Of a stretch of 57,859 bases of DNA, positions 11,599 through 22,132 are shown piece after piece. Position 1 is the stretch's first letter. Each line of letters opens with the position of its first letter. The notes beneath the pieces are model-generated. The model was not told the DNA's origin and ran no database searches. It worked only from the letters and a program-made list of their open reading frames with translations. Origin of the DNA: Actinomycetes bacterium (lineage in GTDB: Bacteria > Actinomycetota > Acidimicrobiia > Acidimicrobiales > RAAP-2); assembly GCA_021791145.1 (NCBI GenBank), contig JAJYXE010000039.1, positions 1-57,859 of the forward strand. Reading direction: 5' to 3'. Position numbers and translations under genes: made by a program.

Positions 11599-12468
11599 GT
11601 GACTCCGATGAGGCGGAGCACACGTGCGCTGGCGTGGCTGGCATGGGGATTTGCGGCGATCGGGCTCGGCGGAACCGTCGCGGCCGTCGCGTGGTTCTCG
11701 GGTTCGTTCGAAAGCGCGTCGCTCCTCCCGGTATGCCGCACACTCGGGTTGTCGTGCGCACACGCACGCTTCGGCTTCGCACCCGCGCCGGCGCCGGCGC
11801 CGGCGCCGAACAGCGGCGGAGGCCCTGAACGGGGCCCCGGCGGAAGCCCCGGCGGAAGCCCCGGGGGAAGCCCCGGCGGAAGGGGCACCGCCTTCTCGTC
11901 GCTCTCGCCCGTGGCGCCCACGAACCTTGTCGCAGCCTCGACGAGACCGTCGCCCAGCGGTCCGACGCACGAGGACGCGCTCCCGACAGGCCGCGCCCAC
12001 GGTGTGCCGCCCTCGCACCTTGGCCGGTCGGGCAACCACGGCCAACCGCTCGGCCACGGCCAGCCGCTCGGCCACGGCCAGCCGCTCGGCCACGGCCAGC
12101 CGCGTGCACGGCCCGGACCGCCCGACCTCCGCCGGACACCCTCACCCGTGGGCGTCGTCGCTGCGCTGGTGCAGCCGCTCGCGCCGGCCGGTGGTCCGGC
12201 CGGCGGTCACGGTCCCGCAGTGCCGCCGGTCGCCGGAGCACAGCCATCCGCCGTACCTCTTCTCCGCCTCGCGCCGGGCAACGGGCCTCGCTCGCGTGTT
12301 CGGGTCGCCGGGCCGGACCGCCAGCCGGTCACCGGGCAGGACCGCCAGCCGGTCGCCGGGCCGGACCGCCAGCCGGTCGCCGGGCCGGACCGCCAGCCGG
12401 TCGGCGCGATGGCCCGCCTCGCGCACAAGGCGTCGCCGGCGTCCTCGGCGGGGCCGCCGAGGAGCTGA
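11599..12468 (+). CDS. hypothetical Pro/Gly-rich single-pass membrane or secreted protein with tandem repeats
   Basis: I do not recognise this protein (289 aa). After a basic start (MTPMRRSTR) there is one hydrophobic segment (ALAWLAWGFAAIGLGGTVAAVAWF) suitable as a membrane anchor or signal. The rest is Pro/Ala/Gly-rich low complexity with three tandem arrays (GGSP, HGQPLG and an 8-residue DRQPV-containing unit). A TACACT hexamer at 11573-11578 followed by a good Shine-Dalgarno (GGAGGGGG) before the GTG supports expression. All frames here are open because of the GC content, so the repeat-rich tail could be non-coding; if so, roughly 1.1 kb between the carrier gene and uvrA is empty of recognisable genes. 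Confidence 0.45.
   Translation: MTPMRRSTRALAWLAWGFAAIGLGGTVAAVAWFSGSFESASLLPVCRTLGLSCAHARFGFAPAPAPAPAPNSGGGPERGPGGSPGGSPGGSPGGRGTAFSSLSPVAPTNLVAASTRPSPSGPTHEDALPTGRAHGVPPSHLGRSGNHGQPLGHGQPLGHGQPLGHGQPRARPGPPDLRRTPSPVGVVAALVQPLAPAGGPAGGHGPAVPPVAGAQPSAVPLLRLAPGNGPRSRVRVAGPDRQPVTGQDRQPVAGPDRQPVAGPDRQPVGAMARLAHKASPASSAGPPRS
11785..11880 (+). repeat. 6-bp and 12-bp tandem arrays in the low-complexity gene
   Basis: Four GCGCCG hexamers (Ala-Pro) are followed by about four copies of a 12-bp unit encoding Gly-Gly-Ser-Pro. Both are in frame. Confidence 0.85.
12037..12102 (+). repeat. 18-bp tandem array
   Basis: Three full copies and one partial copy of an 18-bp unit encode HGQPLG, in frame with the low-complexity gene. 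Confidence 0.9.
12310..12405 (+). repeat. 24-bp tandem array
   Basis: Four contiguous 24-bp copies encode an 8-residue unit with DRQPV at its core, and they differ at only a few bases. The array lies about 200 bp upstream of uvrA. Confidence 0.95.
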
Positions 12469-12605
12469 TCGCGACCAGGCGAGGGCGGCGCATGTCCCGC
12501 TCCGATGCGACATGCGCTCCGGGCGGAGGGCGGCAAGGGCACGGCCGTCGAAGGCTGCCGCGCCGGCCTGCCGGCCGCCGTCGCAGCACCCGAACGTCTG
12601 TTCGC

Positions 12606-12611
12606 TAGAGT
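12606..12611 (+). promoter_or_regulatory. putative -10 hexamer of uvrA (leaderless)
   Basis: TAGAGT ends exactly 6 nt before the uvrA ATG. The same hexamer with the same spacing precedes jetA, and TAGGAT sits at the same distance before the MFS gene at 22133. Confidence 0.6.
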
Positions 12612-12617
12612 GTCGGG

Positions 12618-15614
<2,997 letters not shown>

Positions 15615-15657
15615 TCGCCGCCGCAGCCGGCCGGCGGGTTGGGGCGGGCGGACGGGC

Positions 15658-15722
15658 GGGTCTCAGCGGCGGGTCTCAGCGGCGGGTCTCAGCGGCGGGT
15701 CTCAGCGGCGGGTCTCAGCGGC
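15658..15722 (+). repeat. 13-bp intergenic tandem array downstream of uvrA
   Basis: Five perfect copies of GGGTCTCAGCGGC occupy the 188-nt gap between uvrA and the HNH gene. The unit is not a multiple of 3. Nothing else is recognisable in the gap. Confidence 0.95.
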
Positions 15723-15802
15723 GGGGCAGGGGCGTCGACCGGGGCGGTCGGGGGGCTCAGCGCCGGGGGAGGTTGATACACCCCTATGCCATCCTGTGAT
15801 TG

Positions 15803-17062
15803 ATGACTGCGGTGGCGAGCCAGGTACTCGAGGCCTCCAGAGGGCTCCGCGCGCTCCTTGCGGACTTCGATGCGACGCTCGTTCCCGGTCCGGACTGCGC
15901 CCTCGTCGCCGAGGAGCTCGCCATCACCGAGAAGGCGTGCAGCGGGAGCCGGCTCCTCGCTGCAGCCCGCGCCGTCGAGTGCGGTGCCCACAAGGAGGCC
16001 GGTGCGGCCGATCCCGTTTCGTGGCTCTCCCGCCAGGGAGGCACCACCGGCAGGGACGCCCGCAAGGGTCTCGAGCTGGCCAAGGTCCTCGATGCCCATC
16101 CGGCGACGAAGGACGCGCTCGTCTCGGGCAGCGTGTCCGTGTCCCAGGCACACGAGATCGCGGCGATCGCCGCGGAGCTTCCTGAAGCCGAGCACGACCT
16201 CCTGGAGACCGCCCGGCATGGAGACCTCACCAAGGTCCGCGACGAGGCGAGGGAGCGGAGGCTGTCGTCTACCCCGGTCCGCGACCTCCATCGTGCCCAG
16301 CTCGCTCGCCGGCGGTTCCGTCACTGGCGCGACGGCCTGGGCATGGTGTGCTTCGAGGGGGCCCTGCCCCCGGAGACCGGCGTCCCCTTCGTGGCCCGCA
16401 TCGAGAGGGACGCAGCTCGCCGTCACCGGGACGCGAAGCGGACTGGAGATCCAGAGCGATTCGAGGCGTACGCGGCGGATGCGCTCGTCGCGCTGACGGC
16501 GTCCGACGGCAGCGGCAAGCGCGGGCCGCAGGCGGACCTCGTGATCGTGTGCGACCTCTACGCGTGGCGGCGCGGGTACGCGCTCGGCGGGGAGACCTGC
16601 CACGTGATCGGGGGTGGCCCGATCCCCGTGGAGGTGGCGAAGGAGCTGTCGCGGGACGCCTTCTTGAAGGGCGTGCTCCATGACGGGGTGAGCATCCACA
16701 AGATCCGCCACTACGGGCGCAAGTACACAGCCGAGCTTCGCACCGCCTTGGATCTCGGACCTGTTCCCGCGTTCAGCGGCAGGGCATGCGCCAACTGCGC
16801 GCGCCCCTTCGGCCTCCAGCGCGACCATCGAGTCCCCGTCGCGAGCTCCGGGCCCACGACGTACGACAACGTCCAGGACCTCTGCTACTCCTGCCATGCA
16901 GCGAAGACCGAGCGGGACCGGGCGGCGGGCCTGCTGGGGAAAACCGCCAAGGCCCGGGGTCCCACCCCGCCCGCCAAGGCCCGGGGTCCCGGGCTGCCCG
17001 CCAGCGACTCCCACGGTCCGGTGCCGCCGGGACGGCCAGGCGCAGCGCGGGCGCGACCATGA
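15803..17062 (+). CDS. HNH endonuclease domain protein (DUF222/13E12-like)
   Basis: The protein has 419 aa. The C-terminal HNH module is clear: CANCARPFGLQRDHRVPVASSG followed by YDNVQDLCYSCHAAKT, with two CxxC zinc pairs and the DH catalytic pair. The long helical N-terminal part, including SVSQAHEIAAIAAELPEAE, resembles the DUF222/REP13E12 proteins that are common and often multicopy in Actinobacteria; their cellular role is unclear and some are linked to mobile DNA. The tail has two AKARGP motifs and is low complexity. A TTG directly precedes the chosen ATG. It stands alone between uvrA and nadA. Confidence 0.75.
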   Translation: MTAVASQVLEASRGLRALLADFDATLVPGPDCALVAEELAITEKACSGSRLLAAARAVECGAHKEAGAADPVSWLSRQGGTTGRDARKGLELAKVLDAHPATKDALVSGSVSVSQAHEIAAIAAELPEAEHDLLETARHGDLTKVRDEARERRLSSTPVRDLHRAQLARRRFRHWRDGLGMVCFEGALPPETGVPFVARIERDAARRHRDAKRTGDPERFEAYAADALVALTASDGSGKRGPQADLVIVCDLYAWRRGYALGGETCHVIGGGPIPVEVAKELSRDAFLKGVLHDGVSIHKIRHYGRKYTAELRTALDLGPVPAFSGRACANCARPFGLQRDHRVPVASSGPTTYDNVQDLCYSCHAAKTERDRAAGLLGKTAKARGPTPPAKARGPGLPASDSHGPVPPGRPGAARARP

Positions 17063-17284
17063 GCTTCCGTGCGGCGGGGACCCAGCGAGCCGTCGCCGGA
17101 CCGGGGCGGCGCTTCCGTTCGTTGTCTCTTCGAGACCGAGCGGCGCGCCGTCCGGCGGACGGGCTCTGGGGTCGAGCGCGGCGCCAGCTCGGCGCAGGTG
17201 CTGGTGCCGTCGGACAGAGCACGCCGGGCAGCAGGTCAGCGGGCCGGCTGGCCAGCAGGGCGGCTCAGACGCCTCAGCTCGGGC
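17063..17284. other. 222-nt convergent intergenic gap
   Basis: The gap lies between the 3' ends of the HNH gene and nadA. I see no convincing gene, terminator hairpin with a T-run, or repeat array in it. Confidence 0.4.
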
Positions 17285-18400
17285 TCAGGTGATGTCGAGC
17301 ATCCGCTGAAGGGCGACCCGTGCCGACGCCGCGGTGGCCTCGTCGACCTGGATGCGGTTGCGGACCTCACCCTCGACGAGCCCCTCGAGCACCCACGCGA
17401 GATGGGCGGGGTCGATGCGTGACATGGTGGCGCAGGGGCAGACGAGCGGATCGATGGAGACCACCGTCTTGTCGGGGTGCTCGTGGGCGAGCCGGCTGAC
17501 GAGGTGGATCTCGGTTGCCACGCCGAGCACCGAGCCTGCCGGCGCGTCCTGCACCGCTCGGATCAGGTGATCGGTGGAGCCGACGTCGTCGGCGAGCTCG
17601 ACGACCTCGTGCGCGCACTCGGGGTGCACGAGGACGGAGCCGTCGGGGTGCTCCGCGCGGAAGGCCGCCACGTGCGCAGGCCGGAAGCGCTGGTGGACCG
17701 AGCAGTGCCCGCGCCACAAGAGCAGGCGAGCGGACTTGACCTCGGCCTCGGTCAGCCCCCCGAGCTCTTGGCGGGGGTCCCAGACGAACATCTCGTCCGC
17801 TCCGTAGCCGAGCTCGAACCCGGTGTTGCGCCCGAGGTGCTGGTCGGGCACGAAGAGCACCTTGTCCGCCCGCGCTCCACCGTTGTGGGCCGCCGTGAGG
17901 GCCCATCGCAGGACGGCGCGGGCATTGGAGGAGGTGCACACGGCCCCGCCGTGCTCGCCGACGAACGCCTTCAGCGCGGCGGCCGAGTTCATGTAGGTGA
18001 TCGGGAGCACCCGCTCGACGTCGGTCACGCGGGCGAGCGCCGACCACGCCTCCTCGACGTCGTCCACGTCGGCCATGTCCGCCATCGAGCACCCCGCGTT
18101 GAGGTCGGGGAGGAGGACCTGCTGGTGGGGCCCGGTGAGGATGTCCGCCGACTCGGCCATGAAGTGGACGCCGCAGAACACGACGAACTCGGCGTCGCGG
18201 CGGTCCGCGGCGATGCGCGAGAGGCCGAAGGAGTCTCCACGCGCGTCCGCCCAGACCATGACGTCGTCACGCTGGTAGTGGTGGCCGAGGATGAGGAGCC
18301 GCTCGCCGAGGCGACGCTTCGCCGTGCCGATCCACTCGGCCAGCTCGCCGGACGACGCGCTCGTGTACCGGTCTGGCAGGGGACGCTGGAGCCTGATCAA
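17285..18400 (-). CDS. nadA: quinolinate synthase
   Basis: NadA condenses iminoaspartate with dihydroxyacetone phosphate to quinolinate in de novo NAD synthesis, using a [4Fe-4S] cluster. The protein (371 aa) shows LILGHHYQRDDVM, FCGVHFMAESADIL, LPDLNAGCSMADM, VHPECAHEV and DPLVCPCATMSRI; the cysteines in NAGCS, PECAH and the final CPC motif are the expected cluster ligands. The start is a TTG at 18400 preceded by AAGGGGG at good spacing; no in-frame ATG or GTG fits better. nadB and nadC are not in the window, so it is a single-gene unit here, divergent from uvrC. Confidence 0.95.
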   Translation of the reverse strand: MIRLQRPLPDRYTSASSGELAEWIGTAKRRLGERLLILGHHYQRDDVMVWADARGDSFGLSRIAADRRDAEFVVFCGVHFMAESADILTGPHQQVLLPDLNAGCSMADMADVDDVEEAWSALARVTDVERVLPITYMNSAAALKAFVGEHGGAVCTSSNARAVLRWALTAAHNGGARADKVLFVPDQHLGRNTGFELGYGADEMFVWDPRQELGGLTEAEVKSARLLLWRGHCSVHQRFRPAHVAAFRAEHPDGSVLVHPECAHEVVELADDVGSTDHLIRAVQDAPAGSVLGVATEIHLVSRLAHEHPDKTVVSIDPLVCPCATMSRIDPAHLAWVLEGLVEGEVRNRIQVDEATAASARVALQRMLDIT

Positions 18401-18548
18401 TTCTGAACCCCCTTGGGGAGGCCTCCCATGTGACCGGCGGGGACAGCCTGGTCGCCCGTCCGCGGGGATGTCGGTCTGAGAGGTGCTATGTGCCGGGATA
18501 CCAGGCCCGGTGCTCCGATGTTACGCCGATCCTCCGCCGATCTCGCGC

Positions 18549-18608
18549 CGGGTGGGGAGGAGGTTCCGGGTGGGAAGATTCCGGGTGGGGACGTTCCGGG
18601 TGGGGCGG
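18549..18608 (+). repeat. 15-bp tandem array in the uvrC promoter region
   Basis: Three clear copies of a 15-bp unit (TTCCGGGTGGG plus 4 variable bases), with a weaker fourth, end 8 nt before the presumed -10 of uvrC. If uvrC started at the upstream ATG 18488 the array would encode VPGGD-like repeats instead. Confidence 0.85.
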
Positions 18609-18616
18609 GGAGTCGC

Positions 18617-18622
18617 GACAAT
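18617..18622 (+). promoter_or_regulatory. putative -10 hexamer of uvrC (leaderless)
   Basis: GACAAT ends 6 nt before the GTG at 18629, the same spacing as uvrA and jetA. This favours GTG 18629 over the ATG 18488 that would add 47 unusual residues. Confidence 0.45.
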
Positions 18623-18628
18623 GAGAGG

Positions 18629-20692
18629 GTGCAGGACCGCCCGCCCACCGCTTCGATCCCCGACGCCCCGGGCTCCTATCAGTTCCTCGACGCCGAGGGC
18701 CGGGTCCTCTACGTGGGCAAGGCGAAGTCGCTCCGGCACCGCCTCCCCAACTACTGGCAGGACCCCGCCGCGCTGCCCCCCCGGACGGCCCAGATGGTGG
18801 CGCACGCCGAGCGCGTCGAGTGGGTGGTGGTCGCCAACGAGGTCGAGGCGCTCATGCTCGAGCACTCGCTCATCCAGGCGCACAAGCCGCGCTTCAACGT
18901 CCGGCTGAAGGACGACAAGAGCTACCCGTGGCTCGCCGTGACGGTCGGGGAGGAGTGGCCCCGCCCGATGGTGTACCGAGGGCGCAAGCGCAAGGGCGTC
19001 CGGTACTTCGGCCCCTACGGGCACGTCGGCGCGCTCCGGGAGACCCTCGACCTCCTCCTGCGCAGCTTCCCGGTGCGGACCTGCTCGGACACGAAGTTCC
19101 GACGTCACGAGCGGCTGGGCCGCCCCTGTTTGCTCTACGACATCGAGCGGTGCTCGGGCCCCTGCGTCGGTGCCGTCGACCACGAGCAGTACATGCGCAT
19201 GGTCGAGGACCTCATGAAGTTCCTCTCGGGTGAGACCGCGCCCATCGTGAGCCGGCTGGAGCACGAGATGAAGGAGGCGTCGGCGGGGCTCGAGTACGAG
19301 CGGGCGGCAAGGCTGCGGGACCAGCTGACCGCGGTCCGCAAGGCTGCCGAGACCCAGCAGATGGTGTCCGAGCGACCCGAGGACTTCGACGTCGTGGGCA
19401 TTGCCGAGGACGAGCTCGAAGCCGCGGTGCAGGTCTTCTACGTCCGGCGGGGACGGGTGGTCGGAAGAGGCGGCTTCGTCGCCGACAAGGTCGAGGACCT
19501 GACCCCCGCGCAGTTCGCCGGCCGGGTCGTCGAGGAGCTCTACGGCGCGCCGGGCGCCGAGGTGCCGCGCCGTGTGCTCCTGCCGGTGGAGCCCGAGGCG
19601 CTGCCGGTCCTGCGCGACTGGCTGGGGCGGCTCCGGGGCGGACCGGTCGGGATCGCTGTCCCCAAGCGCGGCGCGAAGCGAGCCCTGCAGGAGACCGTTA
19701 CCCGCAACGCGAGCGAAGACCTCACCCGGCACCGGCTGCGGCGCGCGGGAGACCACAACGCGCGTTCGAGGGCGCTCACGGAGCTCCAGAGCGCGCTCGG
19801 GCTCGCACAGGCGCCCCTGCGCATCGAGTGCTACGACATGAGCCATCTCCAGGGCACGGACTACGTCGGCTCCATGGTCGTGTTCGAGGACGCGCTCGCC
19901 AAGAAGTCCGACTACCGCAAGTTCGTGGTCAAGCACGTGCCCGGCAACGACGACTACGCCGCCATGCGCGAAGTGCTCTCGCGCAGGCTCAGCGCGCTTG
20001 TGGCCGAGCGCGAGAGGCACGGCGAAGGTTACGGCGAGAGGCACGGTGAAAGGCACGGCGAGGGTTACGGCGAGGGTTACGGCGAGGGTTACGGCGAGGG
20101 TTACGGCGAGAGGCACGGCTCCCGAGGCTCCCGAGACTCCCGAGACGAGCACGACGTGGACGGTGGCGAGCGTGCGCCGCGGCGGCGGCGCTTCGCGTAC
20201 ACGCCGCAGCTGCTGCTCCTCGACGGCGGCAAGGGACAGCTCGGCGTCGGCGTCGAGGTGCTCGAGGAGCTCGGGCTCAGCGGGCAGGTCGAGCTCGCGG
20301 CCCTCGCCAAGCAGTTCGAGGAGGTGTACCGGCCCGGCGTCCCCGAGCCGATCAGGATCCCGAGGGGCTCTGAGGCGCTCTACCTCATCCAGCGGGTCCG
20401 CGACGAGGCGCACCGCTTCGCCATCACGTTCCACCGCAAGCGCCGCGGCAACCGGATGACCGCGAGCGCGCTGGACGGCGTGCCCGGTCTCGGCCCGACG
20501 CGCAGGTCGCGCCTCTTGAAGGAGATGGGCGGCATGCGGGCGCTGCGTGCGGCGAGCGAGGAGGACCTGCGGGCGCTGACCTGGTTGCCGGACCGCGTCG
20601 CCGAGGCCGTCTACGTCCGGCTCCACACGAGGGGCGACCCCGGAGGCATCACGGCGGCTCGGGTCCGCGCGCGAGAGGATGGGAGGGAGTGA
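18629..20692 (+). CDS. uvrC: excinuclease ABC subunit UvrC
   Basis: UvrC makes the two incisions around damage held by UvrB. The protein has 687 aa from GTG 18629. The N-terminal GIY-YIG nuclease domain starts PDAPGSYQFLDAEGRVLYVGKAKSLRHRL. Four cysteines (CSD, CLLYDIERCSGPC) follow, then a UVR motif and the RNase H-like domain with IECYDMSHLQGTD and LLLLDGGKGQLG (catalytic Asp residues). C-terminal helix-hairpin-helix motifs (LDGVPGLGPTRRSRLLKEMGG) are present. A linker between SRRLSALVAER and FAYTPQLLLLDGG is expanded by GEGY/GERH repeats. The stop overlaps the rapZ start (GTGA). Confidence 0.97.
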   Translation: MQDRPPTASIPDAPGSYQFLDAEGRVLYVGKAKSLRHRLPNYWQDPAALPPRTAQMVAHAERVEWVVVANEVEALMLEHSLIQAHKPRFNVRLKDDKSYPWLAVTVGEEWPRPMVYRGRKRKGVRYFGPYGHVGALRETLDLLLRSFPVRTCSDTKFRRHERLGRPCLLYDIERCSGPCVGAVDHEQYMRMVEDLMKFLSGETAPIVSRLEHEMKEASAGLEYERAARLRDQLTAVRKAAETQQMVSERPEDFDVVGIAEDELEAAVQVFYVRRGRVVGRGGFVADKVEDLTPAQFAGRVVEELYGAPGAEVPRRVLLPVEPEALPVLRDWLGRLRGGPVGIAVPKRGAKRALQETVTRNASEDLTRHRLRRAGDHNARSRALTELQSALGLAQAPLRIECYDMSHLQGTDYVGSMVVFEDALAKKSDYRKFVVKHVPGNDDYAAMREVLSRRLSALVAERERHGEGYGERHGERHGEGYGEGYGEGYGEGYGERHGSRGSRDSRDEHDVDGGERAPRRRRFAYTPQLLLLDGGKGQLGVGVEVLEELGLSGQVELAALAKQFEEVYRPGVPEPIRIPRGSEALYLIQRVRDEAHRFAITFHRKRRGNRMTASALDGVPGLGPTRRSRLLKEMGGMRALRAASEEDLRALTWLPDRVAEAVYVRLHTRGDPGGITAARVRAREDGRE
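20021..20116 (+). repeat. 12-bp tandem array inside uvrC
   Basis: Eight consecutive 12-bp units alternate between forms encoding GEGY and GERH. They are in frame, in the linker before the second catalytic stretch of the RNase H-like domain. Confidence 0.95.
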
Positions 20693-21546
20693 GCGAGTTC
20701 CTGTTCGTGACCGGGATGTCGGGCGCGGGCCGGTCGACGGCTGCGGCGGCGCTCGAGGACCTCGGGTGGTTCGTCATCGACAACCTCCCGCCCGCGCTCA
20801 TCACCAAGGTGGCCGAGCTCGTCGGGCGCCCCGGCTCCGAGACCGAACGTGTGGCGCTCGTCATCGGGCGCGGCGGAGGGGACGAGTACGTCGACGACGT
20901 GCTGCCGATGCTCGACAGGCTGCGCAAGGGGCAGCACGAGGTGCGCGTGCTGTTCCTCGACGCCCCAGACGACGTGCTCGTCCGGCGGTTCGAAGGGACG
21001 AGGCGCCGTCACCCGCTCGCAGCCCGCGGAGTCGAGGAGTCGATCGCGGACGAGCGCCGGCTGCTCGACGGGCTCCGAGGGATGGCGGACGTGGTCATCG
21101 ACACCGGCGACCTCAACACCAACCAGCTCCGCCAGCGGGTGATCGAGCTCTTCGGAGACCCGGTGCGCACGGCGCACCTGCAGACGTCGGTGGTGTCGTT
21201 TGGCTACAAGCACGGCATCCCCCTCGACGTGGACATCGTGCTCGACTGCCGGTTCCTGCCGAACCCGTACTGGGTCGACGAGCTGCGCCCCCTGTCGGGG
21301 CTCGACGCGCCGGTTCGAGATTACGTGCTGGCGCTGCCGGAGACCGGCGCCTTCCTCGACAAGGTGGACGAGCTCCTGCGCATGCTCCTGCCGAGCTTCG
21401 AGCAGGAGGGGAAGTCCTACCTCACGGTGGCGCTCGGCTGCACCGGCGGTCGGCACCGCTCTGTCGTGCTCGCCGACGCGCTCGCAGCCCGGCTCTCCGC
21501 TGCGGGGGTCCGCACCTCGGCGTTCCACCGCGACGTCGACCGCTGA
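20689..21546 (+). CDS. rapZ: RapZ/YvcJ-family nucleotide-binding protein (RNase adapter)
   Basis: This GTP/ATP-binding regulator (285 aa) is, in enterobacteria, an adapter that sends small RNA GlmZ to RNase E; its actinobacterial role is less clear. The N-terminus FVTGMSGAGRSTAAAALEDLGWFVIDNLPP has the Walker A variant GAGRST usual in actinobacterial members. FSYKHG-like VVSFGYKHGIPLDVDIVLDCRFLPNP and the C-terminal GCTGGRHRSVVLAD are family hallmarks. The GTG start is coupled to uvrC. The yvcK and whiA genes that usually follow in Actinobacteria are missing from this locus. Confidence 0.93.
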   Translation: MSEFLFVTGMSGAGRSTAAAALEDLGWFVIDNLPPALITKVAELVGRPGSETERVALVIGRGGGDEYVDDVLPMLDRLRKGQHEVRVLFLDAPDDVLVRRFEGTRRRHPLAARGVEESIADERRLLDGLRGMADVVIDTGDLNTNQLRQRVIELFGDPVRTAHLQTSVVSFGYKHGIPLDVDIVLDCRFLPNPYWVDELRPLSGLDAPVRDYVLALPETGAFLDKVDELLRMLLPSFEQEGKSYLTVALGCTGGRHRSVVLADALAARLSAAGVRTSAFHRDVDR

Positions 21547-21603
21547 GCCCGGGGATGGGGGCCGTGCTCCCGGGCGGGCGGGGGGCCGGTCCAGGGCCAG
21601 CGG

Positions 21604-22050
21604 TCAGGGCCAGTCGGGGTCCAGCTGGTGGAGGAACACCCGGCAGCGCTCCGCTTCGTCGTCCTCGCCGATCGCGGCAGCCGTCGAGCGCAGCGCGTCG
21701 AGCGAGCGCAGGAACCCGCGGTTCTCCTCGTGGACCCATCGCACGTGCCCGGTCCCTCGCCAGCCGGCGGCCCGGAGCGCGTCCAGCCCGCGGTGGTAGC
21801 CCACCCTCGCGAAGGCGTAGCGGTCCGCGTCGACGGTCGCGACCTCTGCGAGGCGCGCCCACGCGTCGAGGTGCTTGGGCCAGCGTGCGGCGACCTCTGA
21901 CAAGGCAGCCCGGCGTCGCTCTGGAGGCTCCGCCATCGCCGAGGCCGTCGCCTCCACGGCGTCGGGATCGGCCGCGGGCAGGACCGTCTCGGGGGAGCCG
22001 CTCGTCAGCGAGACGCTCGCTTTCTCGGAGTCGATGTCATCGGTGGTCAC
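21604..22050 (-). CDS. DUF3151 family protein
   Basis: This small cytoplasmic protein (148 aa) is of unknown function and belongs to a family largely confined to Actinobacteria. The diagnostic region is YAFARVGYHRGLDALRAAGWRGTGHVRWVHEENRGFLRSLDALRS followed by AAAIGEDDEAERCRVFL, suggestive of a helical TPR-like repeat. The GTG start at 22050 has AGAGGA 7 nt upstream. It is divergent from the MFS gene with an 82-nt spacer. Confidence 0.85.
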   Translation of the reverse strand: MTTDDIDSEKASVSLTSGSPETVLPAADPDAVEATASAMAEPPERRRAALSEVAARWPKHLDAWARLAEVATVDADRYAFARVGYHRGLDALRAAGWRGTGHVRWVHEENRGFLRSLDALRSTAAAIGEDDEAERCRVFLHQLDPDWP

Positions 22051-22120
22051 GGAGACATCCTCTGCTCGCGAGCGCCGCTGCGCCAGTGCGATCTCCGGAT
22101 GGGCTCTCGGGACGAGGTCT

Positions 22121-22126
22121 TAGGAT
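22121..22126 (+). promoter_or_regulatory. putative -10 hexamer of the MFS gene (leaderless)
   Basis: TAGGAT ends 6 nt before the GTG at 22133. Confidence 0.5.
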
Positions 22127-22132
22127 GAGCCG

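Noticed and set aside
18488..18628. Upstream ATG start for uvrC
   Set aside because: It would add 47 residues including repeat-coded PGG units not seen in UvrC, whereas GTG 18629 has a correctly spaced -10 and the normal UvrC N-terminus.
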